A stretch of 64,000 nucleotides of DNA from DATAES01 sp963802415 (GCA_963802415.1 CAWDIH010000002.1:62001-126000), one strand, 5' to 3'; counted from the stretch's first letter, positions 38,957 through 47,075 are shown. The notes: a model not told the origin generated them from the sequence alone. Numbers and translations: made by a program.

Positions 38957-39224
38957 CGACACCACGGCGGCACGCTCGAACCCGCGCAAGGTTCGTGAGG
39001 GCACGGTCCTGTCCACGTCCATGGACAAGACCGCGGTTGTCTCAGTGGTCGACCGTGTGCGCCATCCGCTCTACCGCAAGACGCTGCAGCGCACGAAGAA
39101 GTTGTACATCCACGACGAGGCCAACGACCTCAACGTGGGCGACCGCGTCCGCGTCCAGGAGACCCGGCCCCTTTCCAAGCTCAAGCGTTGGCGCCTCGTC
39201 GAAGTGATCGAAAGGGCCCGGTGA
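38949..39224 (+). CDS. rpsQ: Ribosomal protein uS17
   Basis: 91 residues. SNPRKVREGTVLSTSMDKTA and VQETRPLSKLKRWRLVEVIE are typical. A GTG 6 bp upstream is in frame, but the ATG at 38949 gives the family N-terminus MADDT. Confidence 0.95.
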   Translation: MADDTTAARSNPRKVREGTVLSTSMDKTAVVSVVDRVRHPLYRKTLQRTKKLYIHDEANDLNVGDRVRVQETRPLSKLKRWRLVEVIERAR

Positions 39225-39231
39225 GCCGTCG

Positions 39232-39600
39232 ATGATCCAGCAGGAGACGCGCCTCCGCGTCGCCGACAACTCCGGTGCAAAGGAGGTGCTGTGCATCAAG
39301 GTGCTCGGCGGGTCCAAGCGCCGGTATGCGTCGATCGGCGACATCTTCGTTGCCACGGTGAAGGACGCCATTCCCGGCGCAGCAGTGAAGAAGGGCGACG
39401 TCGTGAAGTGCGTCGTCGTGCGCGTGAAGAAGGAGCGGCGCCGTCCCGACGGCAGCTACATCCGCTTCGACGAGAATGCCGCCGTCCTCATCAATGACCA
39501 GCAACAGCCGCGCGGCACGCGCATCTTCGGCCCGGTGGGCCGAGAGCTGCGCGACAAGCGCTTCATGCGCATCGTCTCCCTCGCCCCCGAGGTGCTCTAG
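39232..39600 (+). CDS. rplN: Ribosomal protein uL14
   Basis: 122 residues. MIQQETRLRVADNSGAKEVL and AVLINDQQQPRGTRIFGPVG are diagnostic. The TAG stop abuts an ATG (39601) that opens the tiny ORF of the inserted element. GCCCCCGAGG at 39583-39592 is duplicated at 39679. Confidence 0.97.
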   Translation: MIQQETRLRVADNSGAKEVLCIKVLGGSKRRYASIGDIFVATVKDAIPGAAVKKGDVVKCVVVRVKKERRRPDGSYIRFDENAAVLINDQQQPRGTRIFGPVGRELRDKRFMRIVSLAPEVL

Positions 39601-39688
39601 ATGAGCGAGCGCAGCGAGCGAGTCGTGCCGGCCGAGCGAGCGCCAGCGAGCCGGACGGTGATGGGGTCCGGGGGCGCAGCCCCCGAGG
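39583..39688 (+). repeat. Inserted GC-rich element with 10-bp direct repeats (rplN/rplX)
   Basis: GCCCCCGAGG at 39583-39592 and 39679-39688 are 96 bp apart. The element holds GAGCGCAGCGAGCGAG, GCGCCAGCGAGCCGG and a GGGGGC-GCA-GCCCCC hairpin, and aligns with the rplW/rplB element. ATG 39601 opens a 35-codon frame that ends 10 bp inside rplX, so translation can pass through the insertion. Confidence 0.8.
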
Positions 39689-39695
39689 AGGCGCA

Positions 39696-40013
39696 ATGTC
39701 AGGTTTGAGGATCAAGAAGGGTGACCGGGTCCGCGTGCTGCAGGGCAAGGACCGCGGGAAGGAAGGGTCGGTCACGCGCGTGTTGCCGCGTGACGACAGG
39801 GTCATCGTCGAAGGCGTCAACATCGCGAAGAAGCATCAGAAGCCGACGCGGCGCACGATGCAGGGCGGCATCATCGACAAGGACATGCCGATGCCAGCGT
39901 CGAACGTCGCGGTCCTGTGCCCGAAGGGACACCCCACCCGTGTCGGCTACGAGTTCAACGACGACGGCACGAAGCGTCGTGTCTGCAAGAAGTGCGGAGC
40001 AGATCTCGGATGA
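39696..40013 (+). CDS. rplX: Ribosomal protein uL24
   Basis: 105 residues with the KOW motif KKGDRVRVLQGKDRGKEGSV and EGVNIAKKHQKPT. The ribosome site GAGGAGG is supplied by the end of the inserted element. Four-base overlap with rplE (ATGA). Confidence 0.97.
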   Translation: MSGLRIKKGDRVRVLQGKDRGKEGSVTRVLPRDDRVIVEGVNIAKKHQKPTRRTMQGGIIDKDMPMPASNVAVLCPKGHPTRVGYEFNDDGTKRRVCKKCGADLG

Positions 40014-40585
40014 GCACGACCGAAGCCGCCCCCGCCGTCCCCCGGTTGAAGCAGCGCTACAAGGACGAGATCCGTGCGCAGCTGCAGGCCGAGCTCGGCC
40101 TCTCGAACGTGATGGAGGTACCTCGCTTCGAGAAGATCGTCATCAACATGGGCGTCGGCGCCGCGGTGCAGCAGGCGAGCCTGCTCGAAGGTGCGGTCCG
40201 CGACCTCGAGACCATCGCCGGGCAGAAACCGGTCGTGACGCGCGCCAAGAAGTCGATCGCCGGCTTCAAGGTGCGCGAGGGCAACTCCATCGGCGCCAAG
40301 GTCACCTTGCGCGGCGATCGCATGTGGGAGTTCTTCGATCGGCTGATCAGCATCGCCATTCCACGCATCCGTGACTTCCGGGGTCTGCCGGTTCGGTTGG
40401 ACGGCCACGGCAACTACACGTTCGGCGTCAACGAGCAGCTGATCTTTCCGGAGATCGACTACGACCGCATCGACGCGACCCGTGGCATGGACATCACGAT
40501 CGTCACCACCGCTCGCACGGACGCAGAGGGCAAGACACTGCTCGAAGCATTTGGGTTTCCGTTCCGCAGGGAGGGCCAGGGCTAG
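40010..40585 (+). CDS. rplE: Ribosomal protein uL5
   Basis: 191 residues binding 5S rRNA. EVPRFEKIVINMGVG, GQKPVVTRAKKSIAGFKVRE and TFGVNEQLIFPEIDYD are conserved. rpsN begins on the next base after its stop. Confidence 0.97.
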   Translation: MSTTEAAPAVPRLKQRYKDEIRAQLQAELGLSNVMEVPRFEKIVINMGVGAAVQQASLLEGAVRDLETIAGQKPVVTRAKKSIAGFKVREGNSIGAKVTLRGDRMWEFFDRLISIAIPRIRDFRGLPVRLDGHGNYTFGVNEQLIFPEIDYDRIDATRGMDITIVTTARTDAEGKTLLEAFGFPFRREGQG

Positions 40586-40771
40586 ATGGCCAAGAAGGCA
40601 TTGATCGAGAAGCAGCAGCGCAAGCCGAAGTTCAAGGTGCGTGCCTACTCGCGGTGTCGCCGTTGCGGACGCCCGCGGGCTTACTACCGCAAGTTCGAGC
40701 TGTGCCGGATCTGTCTGCGCGAGCTCGCACACGCGGGAGAGATTCCCGGTGTCACGAAGGCGAGCTGGTGA
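40586..40771 (+). CDS. rpsN: Ribosomal protein uS14, zinc-binding type
   Basis: 61 residues, the short C-plus form with CRRC and CRIC knuckles supplying four zinc ligands. AKKALIEKQQRKPKFKVRAY opens it. Followed by the 98-bp repeat array. Confidence 0.97.
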   Translation: MAKKALIEKQQRKPKFKVRAYSRCRRCGRPRAYYRKFELCRICLRELAHAGEIPGVTKASW

Positions 40772-40786
40772 GGGAGGTGAGCGCCG

Positions 40787-40888
40787 ATGATGACTGTGTT
40801 GTTTGTTCGGCTCGCTGCGCTCGCCTGCACTGCCGGCCGCACGCTGGCGCTACCACGGCCGGCCTGCGCGGGAGGTGAGCGCCGATGA
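40787..40888 (+). CDS. Tiny ORF 1 in the rpsH leader array
   Basis: 33 codons starting MMTVLFVRLAALACTAG, with a GGGAGG ribosome site 9 bp ahead. The TGA overlaps the next ATG (ATGA), as in coupled ribosomal genes. No known homologue recognised. It may be translated only as a passage across the repeat; whether the peptide has a role is unknown. Confidence 0.4.
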   Translation: MMTVLFVRLAALACTAGRTLALPRPACAGGERR

Positions 40889-40986
40889 TGACTGTGTTGT
40901 TTGTTCGGCTCGCTGCGCTCGCCTGCACTGCCGGCCGCACGCTGGCGCTACCACGGCCGGCCTGCGAGGGAGGTGAGCGCCGATGA
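40885..40986 (+). CDS. Tiny ORF 2 in the rpsH leader array
   Basis: Near-identical duplicate of the previous 33-codon ORF (Ala to Glu near the end). It ends in ATGA overlapping the rpsH start at 40983, so rpsH appears translationally coupled to it. Confidence 0.4.
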   Translation: MMTVLFVRLAALACTAGRTLALPRPACEGGERR

Positions 40987-41384
40987 TGACTGATCCGATT
41001 GCCGACATGCTCACCCGAGTACGCAACGCGAACGTGGCCATGCACGACCAGGTGCGAATGCCATCCTCGAAGCAGAAGGAAGCGCTGGCCGCCATTCTCA
41101 AGCAGGAGGGCTACATCGAGGGCTACTCAGTTGCGGATGACGTCGGCCGTCCCGGTCGTGTCCTCACCGTCGACATGAAGTACTCGTCCGAGCGCGAGCG
41201 CACGATCTCCGGCCTGCGTCGAGTGAGCAAGCCGGGTCTGCGCGTCTACACGAAGGCCGACAAGGTCCCCCGTGTCCTCGGCGGTCTGGGTGTCGCTGTC
41301 CTGTCCACCAGCCGCGGGCTGCTGACCGATCGCGAGGCGCGAAAGGTCGGCATCGGCGGCGAGATCCTCTGTTTCGTCTGGTGA
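40983..41384 (+). CDS. rpsH: Ribosomal protein uS8
   Basis: 133 residues. DPIADMLTRVRNANVAMHD and LSTSRGLLTDREARKVGIGG are family markers. Two ATG codons open it, either usable. In other bacteria S8 represses the spc operon at the rplE site. Confidence 0.97.
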   Translation: MMTDPIADMLTRVRNANVAMHDQVRMPSSKQKEALAAILKQEGYIEGYSVADDVGRPGRVLTVDMKYSSERERTISGLRRVSKPGLRVYTKADKVPRVLGGLGVAVLSTSRGLLTDREARKVGIGGEILCFVW

Positions 41385-41388
41385 CGTC

Positions 41389-41928
41389 ATGAGTCGTGTA
41401 GGTCGAGCACCGATTCCCGTGCCGGACGGCGTGACGGTCAGCATCGAGGACAGGCACATCACGGTCCAGGGTCCGAGGGGGACGCTCGAGCGCGCCATCC
41501 CGGGAGCGATCACCGTGCGCCAGGACGACAGCCAGCTCCTCGTCGAACGTCCCGACGACGAGCGCCAGAACCGCGCCCAGCACGGTCTCACGCGTTCGCT
41601 CGTCAACAACATGGTGGTCGGTGTGACGCAGGGCTTCACGAAGGAACTCGAGATCGTCGGCGTCGGCTACCGCGCGACTGCGCAGGGCGACGACGCGATA
41701 GAGCTCGCACTCGGGTTCAGTCATCCCGTGCGCGTACAGGCACCGGCGGGCATCGAGTTCGAGGTGCCGACCCCGACTCGGATCGCCGTGCGTGGCATCG
41801 ACAAGGAGGCGGTCGGTCAGGTCGCCGCCAACATCCGCAAGATCCGCAAGCCCGAGCCCTACAAGGGCAAGGGCGTGCGCTACCTGGGCGAGCGCGTGCA
41901 GCGCAAGGCCGGAAAGACCGGCAAGTGA
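41389..41928 (+). CDS. rplF: Ribosomal protein uL6
   Basis: 179 residues. MSRVGRAPIPVPDGV, TRSLVNNMVVGVTQGFTKEL and EPYKGKGVRYLGE are diagnostic. Confidence 0.97.
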   Translation: MSRVGRAPIPVPDGVTVSIEDRHITVQGPRGTLERAIPGAITVRQDDSQLLVERPDDERQNRAQHGLTRSLVNNMVVGVTQGFTKELEIVGVGYRATAQGDDAIELALGFSHPVRVQAPAGIEFEVPTPTRIAVRGIDKEAVGQVAANIRKIRKPEPYKGKGVRYLGERVQRKAGKTGK

Positions 41929-41946
41929 CCTCGCACCACCGACCAG

Positions 41947-41983
41947 CGTGCATTGACACGTCCGCCAGCCCTGTCGATGCACG
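41947..41983. terminator. Hairpin between rplF and rplR
   Basis: CGTGCATTGACA (41947-41958) pairs with TGTCGATGCACG (41972-41983), one wobble, 13-nt loop. It shares CGTGCAT with the dispersed hairpin family but lacks the rest. Confidence 0.45.
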
Positions 41984-42004
41984 TTCGTCGCGGAAGGACA
42001 GGCG

Positions 42005-42367
42005 ATGAGTTCCGCACAGAAGCTTCGCAAGGCACGGATCCGCAGGCATCATCGTGTGCGCAAGAACGTACGCGGTACGTCGGAGCGTCCGCGCCTCGCC
42101 GTCTTCCGTTCGAACAAGCACATCACCGCGCAACTGATCGACGACTTCGCCGGCAAGACGCTTGCGGCGGCCTCGAGCACCGAGTCCGAACTGCGCGGTG
42201 GCGCGACGGGCAACAAGGAGGCTGCCGCCAAGGTCGGAGTGCTACTCGCCGAGCGAGCCAAGGCTGCCGGCGTCACGAAGGTGGTCTTCGACCGCGGCGG
42301 TTTCCAGTACCACGGCCGCGTCGCGACAGTGGCGAACGCCGCTCGCGAGAAGGGATTGGAGTTCTAG
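42005..42367 (+). CDS. rplR: Ribosomal protein uL18
   Basis: 120 residues binding 5S rRNA. RIRRHHRVRKNVRGTSERPR, FRSNKHITAQLIDD and VVFDRGGFQYHGRV are conserved. It abuts rpsE. Confidence 0.97.
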   Translation: MSSAQKLRKARIRRHHRVRKNVRGTSERPRLAVFRSNKHITAQLIDDFAGKTLAAASSTESELRGGATGNKEAAAKVGVLLAERAKAAGVTKVVFDRGGFQYHGRVATVANAAREKGLEF

Positions 42368-42970
42368 ATGGCAATGCGTGAACGGGACCGGGAGCGAGAG
42401 CAGAGCAACCCTCGCAACTCGGGCGACGCGAACCTGCGCGAGTCGCGGGTCATCAACATCAACCGCGTCGCGAAGGTCGTGAAGGGCGGCCGCCGCTTCA
42501 GCTTCACGGCGCTCGTCGTGATCGGCGACGGCAACGGCCGCGTCGGTCTCGGGTATGGCAAGGCGAAGGAGGTCCCTCTCGCGATCCAGAAGGGCACAGA
42601 AGAGGCGCGCAAGAATCTCTTCGCCGTCGCGCTCGCCGGATCCACGATCACCCATCCCGTCATCGGACAGGAGGGCGCGGGCCGTGTGCTGCTCAAGCCC
42701 GCCGCTCCCGGTACCGGCGTGATCGCAGGTGGCGCCGCCCGCGCCATCCTCGAAGAAGCCGGCATCCACGACGTGCTGTGCAAGTCGCTCGGCTCCGCCA
42801 ACCACATCAACGTGGCCCGGGCCACGATCGCCGGCCTCAAGTCGCTCAAGCGACCCGACGAAGTCGCCCGTCTGCGTGGCCTCTCGCCCGAGGAGTTCGT
42901 CCCCAAGGGCCTGCTCGAGGCCTACAAGGAGACCCAGCGGGGCCCGGTCGAGTTCACCGAGGTCAAATAG
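42368..42970 (+). CDS. rpsE: Ribosomal protein uS5
   Basis: 200 residues. RVAKVVKGGRRFSFTALVVI and GTGVIAGGAARAILEEAGI are typical; the first 25 residues are charged and variable. Confidence 0.97.
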   Translation: MAMRERDREREQSNPRNSGDANLRESRVININRVAKVVKGGRRFSFTALVVIGDGNGRVGLGYGKAKEVPLAIQKGTEEARKNLFAVALAGSTITHPVIGQEGAGRVLLKPAAPGTGVIAGGAARAILEEAGIHDVLCKSLGSANHINVARATIAGLKSLKRPDEVARLRGLSPEEFVPKGLLEAYKETQRGPVEFTEVK

Positions 42971-42972
42971 CC

Positions 42973-43320
42973 ATGTCGGACGCGACAGATGCAGCTGCGG
43001 CCGGCGGCGAGGGAAGCGCCAGCGACGAGCCGCAGTCGGTGGAGGCAGGAGCGCAGCGACGCCCGGAGCCGACCGAAGGCGAGGCAGGAGCGCAGCGACG
43101 CCCGGAGCCGACCGAAGACGTCGCGCCCGCAGCCGAGCGAGGATTACGAGTTACGCAGACGCGATCCGCCATCGGGTCGAAGCCGAAGCAGCGAGGCACG
43201 CTGCGCGCCCTCGGGCTCGGTCGCATCGGCAAGTCCAACACGCTGCCCGACCGGCCCGAGATCCGGGGGCAGATCGCCAAGGTTCCCCATCTCGTGAAGG
43301 TCGAAGAGGTCTCATCGTGA
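42973..43320 (+). CDS. rpmD: Ribosomal protein uL30 with a repeat-derived N-terminal extension
   Basis: 115 residues, about twice the family size. The last 58 form a normal L30 (VTQTRSAIGSKPKQRGTLRA, LGRIGKSN, GQIAKVPHLVKVEE). The first 57 are encoded by the dispersed repeat (31 bp identical to the rplK leader) plus a 39-bp tandem duplication giving AGAQRRPEPTE twice. No ATG or GTG lies at the L30 boundary, so the extension is probably translated. It overlaps rplO by 4 bp (GTGA). Confidence 0.93.
   Translation: MSDATDAAAAGGEGSASDEPQSVEAGAQRRPEPTEGEAGAQRRPEPTEDVAPAAERGLRVTQTRSAIGSKPKQRGTLRALGLGRIGKSNTLPDRPEIRGQIAKVPHLVKVEEVSS
43004..43120 (+). repeat. Dispersed repeat core plus 39-bp duplication inside rpmD
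   Basis: 43004-43034 is a 31-nt exact match to the two rplK leader units. Next to it a 39-bp unit (GCAGGAGCGCAGCGACGCCC and onward) starts at 43045 and 43084. Both stretches stay in frame with L30. Confidence 0.85.
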
Positions 43321-43805
43321 AGATCCATGACTTGAAGCCGGCGAAGGGTTCGAACCGGCGCGGCATCCGGGTCGGCCGCGGCACCGGGGGCCGCCGGGGC
43401 AAGACGGCCGGGCGGGGCATGAAGGGCCAGGGCGCTCGCGGCAACGTGAAGATCAACTTCGAGGGCGGGCAGATGCCGTTCCACATGCGGGTACCGAAGC
43501 TCAAGGGGTTCAAGAACCCGTTCCGGGTCGAGTACCAGGCCATCAACCTCGACGTCATCGAGGGCTCGGGCCTCGACGAGATCTCCCCCGAACAGCTCCA
43601 CGCCAAGGGGCTCACCCACAAGGGAGCGCTGGTGAAGGTGCTCGGGCGGGGCGAGCTCACACGCGGGGTCACCGTCCGGGCCCACGCCTTCTCGAAGGCG
43701 GCTGAAGGCGCCATCACCGCGGCCGGCGGTAGCTTTGAAGTCCTGCCTCCGCCGTTCGGCCACGGCCGTCCGCCGGCCAAAGGCAACGCGCACACCAATC
43801 GCTGA
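43317..43805 (+). CDS. rplO: Ribosomal protein uL15
   Basis: 162 residues. KIHDLKPAKGSNRRGIRVGR and GGQMPFHMRVPKLKGFKN are characteristic. GTG start overlapping the rpmD stop. Confidence 0.97.
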   Translation: MKIHDLKPAKGSNRRGIRVGRGTGGRRGKTAGRGMKGQGARGNVKINFEGGQMPFHMRVPKLKGFKNPFRVEYQAINLDVIEGSGLDEISPEQLHAKGLTHKGALVKVLGRGELTRGVTVRAHAFSKAAEGAITAAGGSFEVLPPPFGHGRPPAKGNAHTNR

Positions 43806-43861
43806 CGGTCCCGGAGGGTCCCGCCGCCAACCTCCTCACCGGCCCGAACGGAGTATCCGCC

Positions 43862-45199
43862 GTGCTATCCAGCCTCAAGAACATGTTCAAGGTTCCGGAC
43901 CTCCGGAACAAGATCGTGTTCAGCCTCCTGATGCTGGCCCTGTATCGGCTGGGCTCCCACGTACCCGTCCCCGGCATCGACCTCGGTCAGGTCAAGCAGC
44001 TCCAGGAGCAGGCGAAGCAGGGCGGCGTGTTGAGCTTCCTGCAGCTGTTCTCCGGCGGTGCACTCACCCAGTTCGCGGTCTTCGCGCTGGGGATCATGCC
44101 GTACATCACCAGCTCGATCATCATGCAGATCCTCACGGTGGTGATCCCGAAGCTCGAGCAATGGCAGCAGCAAGGCGCGGTCGGCCAGCGGAAGATCACG
44201 CAGTGGACTCGTTACCTCACGATTGCCATCGCGCTCGTGCAGTCCTTCGGACTGTCGTACCTGTTCCACAACGGCGGCGGCGGATTCGGCCGCGTGAGCA
44301 ACACCACAGGACTCGACCTGTTCGGCGGCAACCAGAACTTCACCCTGCCGCGCATCAGCCTCGTGGTGGTCACCCTCGTCGCTGGCACCGCGTTGCTCAT
44401 GTGGATGGGCGAGCTCATCACGCAACGCGGGATCGGCAACGGGATGTCGTTGCTGATCTTCGCCTCGGTCGTGTCGACCATTCCGGCATCCGGCGGCCAG
44501 ATCCAGGCTGAAAAGGGTCTCGGCTGGCTGATCGCCTTGATCGGCGTTGGTATCGCCATCCTCGTGGGCATCGTCTTCGTCGAGCAGGGGCAGCGGCGAA
44601 TTCCGGTCCAATTCGCGAAGCGCGTCGTGGGAAGACGGATGTACGGGGGTCAGTCGACGTACATCCCGTTGAAGGTCAACCAGGCGGGCGTGATCCCGAT
44701 CATCTTCGCCAGTTCGGTGCTGTACCTGCCGGTGATCGCGACGAACATCCTCCCTGTCGACGCGGACCACGCCAACTACTGGGGCAACCGAGTTCAGCGA
44801 TGGGTGAACAACAACCTCGTGAACGGCCGCGGCCTGTGGTACATGATCATCTACGGCGCACTGATCATCGGGTTCACGTACTTCTACACGCTCATCACGT
44901 TCGACCCACACCAGCAGGCGGACACGATCCGCAAACAGGGTGGGTTCATTCCGGGCATCAGACCGGGGCCGCAGACCGAGCGCTACCTGGGCAAGATCGT
45001 GTCGCGCATCACGCTCCCGGGCGCGCTGTTCATCACCGCCATCGCGCTCCTCCCGGCGATCATGTTGTCGGTGGCGGACATCCAGAACTTCCCCTTTGCC
45101 GGAACCACGATCCTGATCGCCGTCGGCGTCGCGCTCGAGACGATGAAGCAGATCGACAGTCAGCTGATGATGCGGAACTACGAGGGCTTCCTGAAGTGA
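43862..45199 (+). CDS. secY: Preprotein translocase subunit SecY
   Basis: 445-residue channel of SecYEG with ten predicted helices. PDLRNKIVFSLLMLALYRLG, GIMPYITSSIIMQ and GGFIPGIRPGPQTERYL are conserved. GTG start 56 bp after rplO. Its product works with SecE encoded at 12306. Confidence 0.97.
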   Translation: MLSSLKNMFKVPDLRNKIVFSLLMLALYRLGSHVPVPGIDLGQVKQLQEQAKQGGVLSFLQLFSGGALTQFAVFALGIMPYITSSIIMQILTVVIPKLEQWQQQGAVGQRKITQWTRYLTIAIALVQSFGLSYLFHNGGGGFGRVSNTTGLDLFGGNQNFTLPRISLVVVTLVAGTALLMWMGELITQRGIGNGMSLLIFASVVSTIPASGGQIQAEKGLGWLIALIGVGIAILVGIVFVEQGQRRIPVQFAKRVVGRRMYGGQSTYIPLKVNQAGVIPIIFASSVLYLPVIATNILPVDADHANYWGNRVQRWVNNNLVNGRGLWYMIIYGALIIGFTYFYTLITFDPHQQADTIRKQGGFIPGIRPGPQTERYLGKIVSRITLPGALFITAIALLPAIMLSVADIQNFPFAGTTILIAVGVALETMKQIDSQLMMRNYEGFLK

Positions 45200-45212
45200 C
45201 GGGTGCTCTGGC

Positions 45213-45916
45213 GTGATTCCCGGCGTGCGGCTCGTCATCCTGGGCCGGCAGGGGGCGGGCAAGGGCACGCAATGCGTGCGGCTGGCCCGGCACTACGTCG
45301 TTCCGCACATCTCGACGGGCGACATGCTGCGCGCCGCCGTGAGGGAAGGAACCGACTTCGGGCGCAAGGCGCAGGAGTACATGAGCCGCGGGGACCTGCT
45401 GCCCGACGACATCATCATCGGTGCGGTGGGGGAACGGCTCAGCAAGGACGACACGCGCACGCGGGGTACATCCTGGACGGCTTCCCCCGCACGGTCGGCC
45501 AAGCGGAGGCGCTCGCCGAGTTGACCGTCGACGAGCCACTCGACTTGGCGATCGACCTCGAGGTCCCCGAGGAGGTCGTTCTCGAGCGCATCTCGAACCG
45601 CCGCGTGTGCGTCGATTGCGGAACCAACTACTCGGTCCAGACGCCGCCCCGATACAACTGGACCTGTGACGTGTGCGGTGGCGAAGTCGTGCAACGTGAG
45701 GACGACACCCCGGATGCCGTTCGCCAGCGGCTCGACCTCTACAACCAGGAGACCGAACCACTCATCGCGTGGTACGAAGCCAAGGACCTCCTCGTGACGG
45801 TCGACGGCTTGGGGACCGCGGACGAGGTCACGCTGCGCCTGGTCGACGCCATCGGCCGGCGAACCCGTGGTGGTTTCGGCGGCCTGTCGTTCGCAGGAGG
45901 CACCACGGAATCATGA
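45213..45916 (+). CDS. adk: Adenylate kinase, zinc-LID type, one frameshift
   Basis: About 234 residues after restoring one lost base near 45450-45468. The P-loop reads GRQGAGKGTQ and the NMP site HISTGDMLR, both in the first frame; YILDGFPRTVGQAEAL and the LID with CVDC and CDVC zinc pairs are in the second. Converts AMP and ATP to ADP. GTG start 14 bp after secY; ATGA-type overlap with map. A truncated kinase would not be viable, so sequence error is the likely cause. Confidence 0.92.
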
Positions 45917-46668
45917 GCGTTGCGACCGTCCGGAAGTCGAGCGATCAGCTGGCCAAGATGCGCCTCGCTGGTCGGGTGGTGGCCGAGATGCACGAATGCA
46001 TCCGGGAGGCCATCCGGCCGGGCGTCACGACGCTCGACCTCGACACGATCGGGCGGGAGGTCCTCGACCGGCGGGGTGCTCGTTCGAACTTCCTCCACTA
46101 CCACGGTTTCCCGGCGGTCATCTGCACCTCGCCGAACGACATGATCGTGCACGGCATCCCCGGCTCGTACCGCCTGAAGGAGGGCGACATCATCTCGATC
46201 GACTGCGGAGCGATCGTCGACGGCTGGCACGGCGATGCGGCGTTCACGGCTCCTGTCGGGTCGGTCACGACGGAGGCTCAGCGGCTGATGGACGTCACCG
46301 AGGCCAGCCTCCACGCCGGTGTGAAGCAGATGGTCGGCGGCCACCGTCTCTCGGACATCGGACACGCCGTGCAGGTCGTGGCCGAGGAGGCCGGATTCTC
46401 GGTGGTCCGGGGCTACGAGGGCCACGCCATCGGCACCGCCATGCACGAAAAGCCGGGGGTGCCGAACTTCGGTGAGCCCGGCAAGGGCCCGAAGCTGAAG
46501 CCCGGCATGGTGTTCGCCGTCGAGCCCATGGTGAACGCAGGAGGTGCCGGCACTCGAGTCCTCGACGACGGCTGGAGCGTCGTCACCCGCGACGGCTCTC
46601 TGTCCGCCCATTTCGAGCACACGATCGCCATCACGGACGACGGCCCGGAGATCCTCACGGTCCCCTGA
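45913..46668 (+). CDS. map: Type I methionine aminopeptidase
   Basis: 251 residues. Removes N-terminal Met from nascent proteins. Metal ligands are visible in order: two Asp in SIDCGAIVDGWHGDAAF, His in GHAIGTAMHE, Glu in FAVEPM and Glu in SAHFEHT. Substrate-binding FLHYHGFPAVICTSPND is intact. Confidence 0.97.
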   Translation: MSVATVRKSSDQLAKMRLAGRVVAEMHECIREAIRPGVTTLDLDTIGREVLDRRGARSNFLHYHGFPAVICTSPNDMIVHGIPGSYRLKEGDIISIDCGAIVDGWHGDAAFTAPVGSVTTEAQRLMDVTEASLHAGVKQMVGGHRLSDIGHAVQVVAEEAGFSVVRGYEGHAIGTAMHEKPGVPNFGEPGKGPKLKPGMVFAVEPMVNAGGAGTRVLDDGWSVVTRDGSLSAHFEHTIAITDDGPEILTVP

Positions 46669-46681
46669 CCCGAGCTGTTCC

Positions 46682-46720
46682 GGCGTGCATCAGCCACATG
46701 GCGTGTGGCTAACGCACGCC
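46682..46720. terminator. Dispersed hairpin family, copy 3 (after map)
   Basis: GGCGTGCATCAGCCACA (46682-46698) pairs with 46704-46720, two mismatches, 5-nt loop. It closes the spc operon just before the infA promoter. Confidence 0.7.
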
Positions 46721-46744
46721 AGTTCACTGTTGGGGGGCCCAAAG

Positions 46745-46773
46745 TTGGCGGGTCGTGCAACGTCCGGTAACAT
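46745..46773 (+). promoter_or_regulatory. Promoter of the alpha operon (infA)
   Basis: TTGGCG (46745-46750), 17-bp spacer, TAACAT (46768-46773), in the same CCGGTAAC context as the rplC promoter. Leader of about 70 nt. Confidence 0.7.
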
Positions 46774-46850
46774 CTTCCTCCGGCTTTGTGCCCGGTCGCG
46801 CTTGCGCGCGCCCGCCCTGCAGTTCCCATCAGTTTCGTCGGAGGTCCGCC

Positions 46851-47075
46851 CTGCCCAAGCCCAAGGAAGACGCGATCGTCCTGGAAGGGACGGTGATCGA
46901 GCCCCTGCCCAACGCCATGTTCCGGGTGGAGCTCGAGAACGGCCACAAGGTGCTGGCCCACATCTCAGGAAAGATGCGCATGCACTACATCCGCATCCTG
47001 CCGGGAGACCGCGTCCAGGTGGAGCTCACCCCATACGACCTCACCCGAGGTCGGATCACCTACAGGTACAAGTGA
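46851..47075 (+). CDS. infA: Translation initiation factor IF-1 with apparent CTG start
   Basis: 74 residues. EDAIVLEGTVIEPLPNAMF, ENGHKVLAHISGKMR and YDLTRGRITYRYK are the complete S1-like fold. The family N-terminus (MPKPKED expected) aligns with a CTG codon at 46851, and GGAGGT lies 5 bp before it. No ATG, GTG or TTG stands at this site. One-base overlap with rpmJ. Confidence 0.93.
   Translation: MPKPKEDAIVLEGTVIEPLPNAMFRVELENGHKVLAHISGKMRMHYIRILPGDRVQVELTPYDLTRGRITYRYK

Larger units (their letters stand above)
40772..40992 (+). repeat. 98-bp tandem array forming the rpsH leader
   Basis: The start-region block GGGAGGTGAGCGCCGATGAT plus GACTG occurs at 40772, 40870 and 40968, exactly 98 bp apart; the last belongs to rpsH. 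Between copies lies a GC-rich insert carrying GGCTCGCTGCGCTCGCC and a GCCGGCCG/CGGCCGGC hairpin. In reverse complement it shows GAGCGCAGCGAG and GCGCCAGCG, as in the other spacer elements. Confidence 0.85.
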
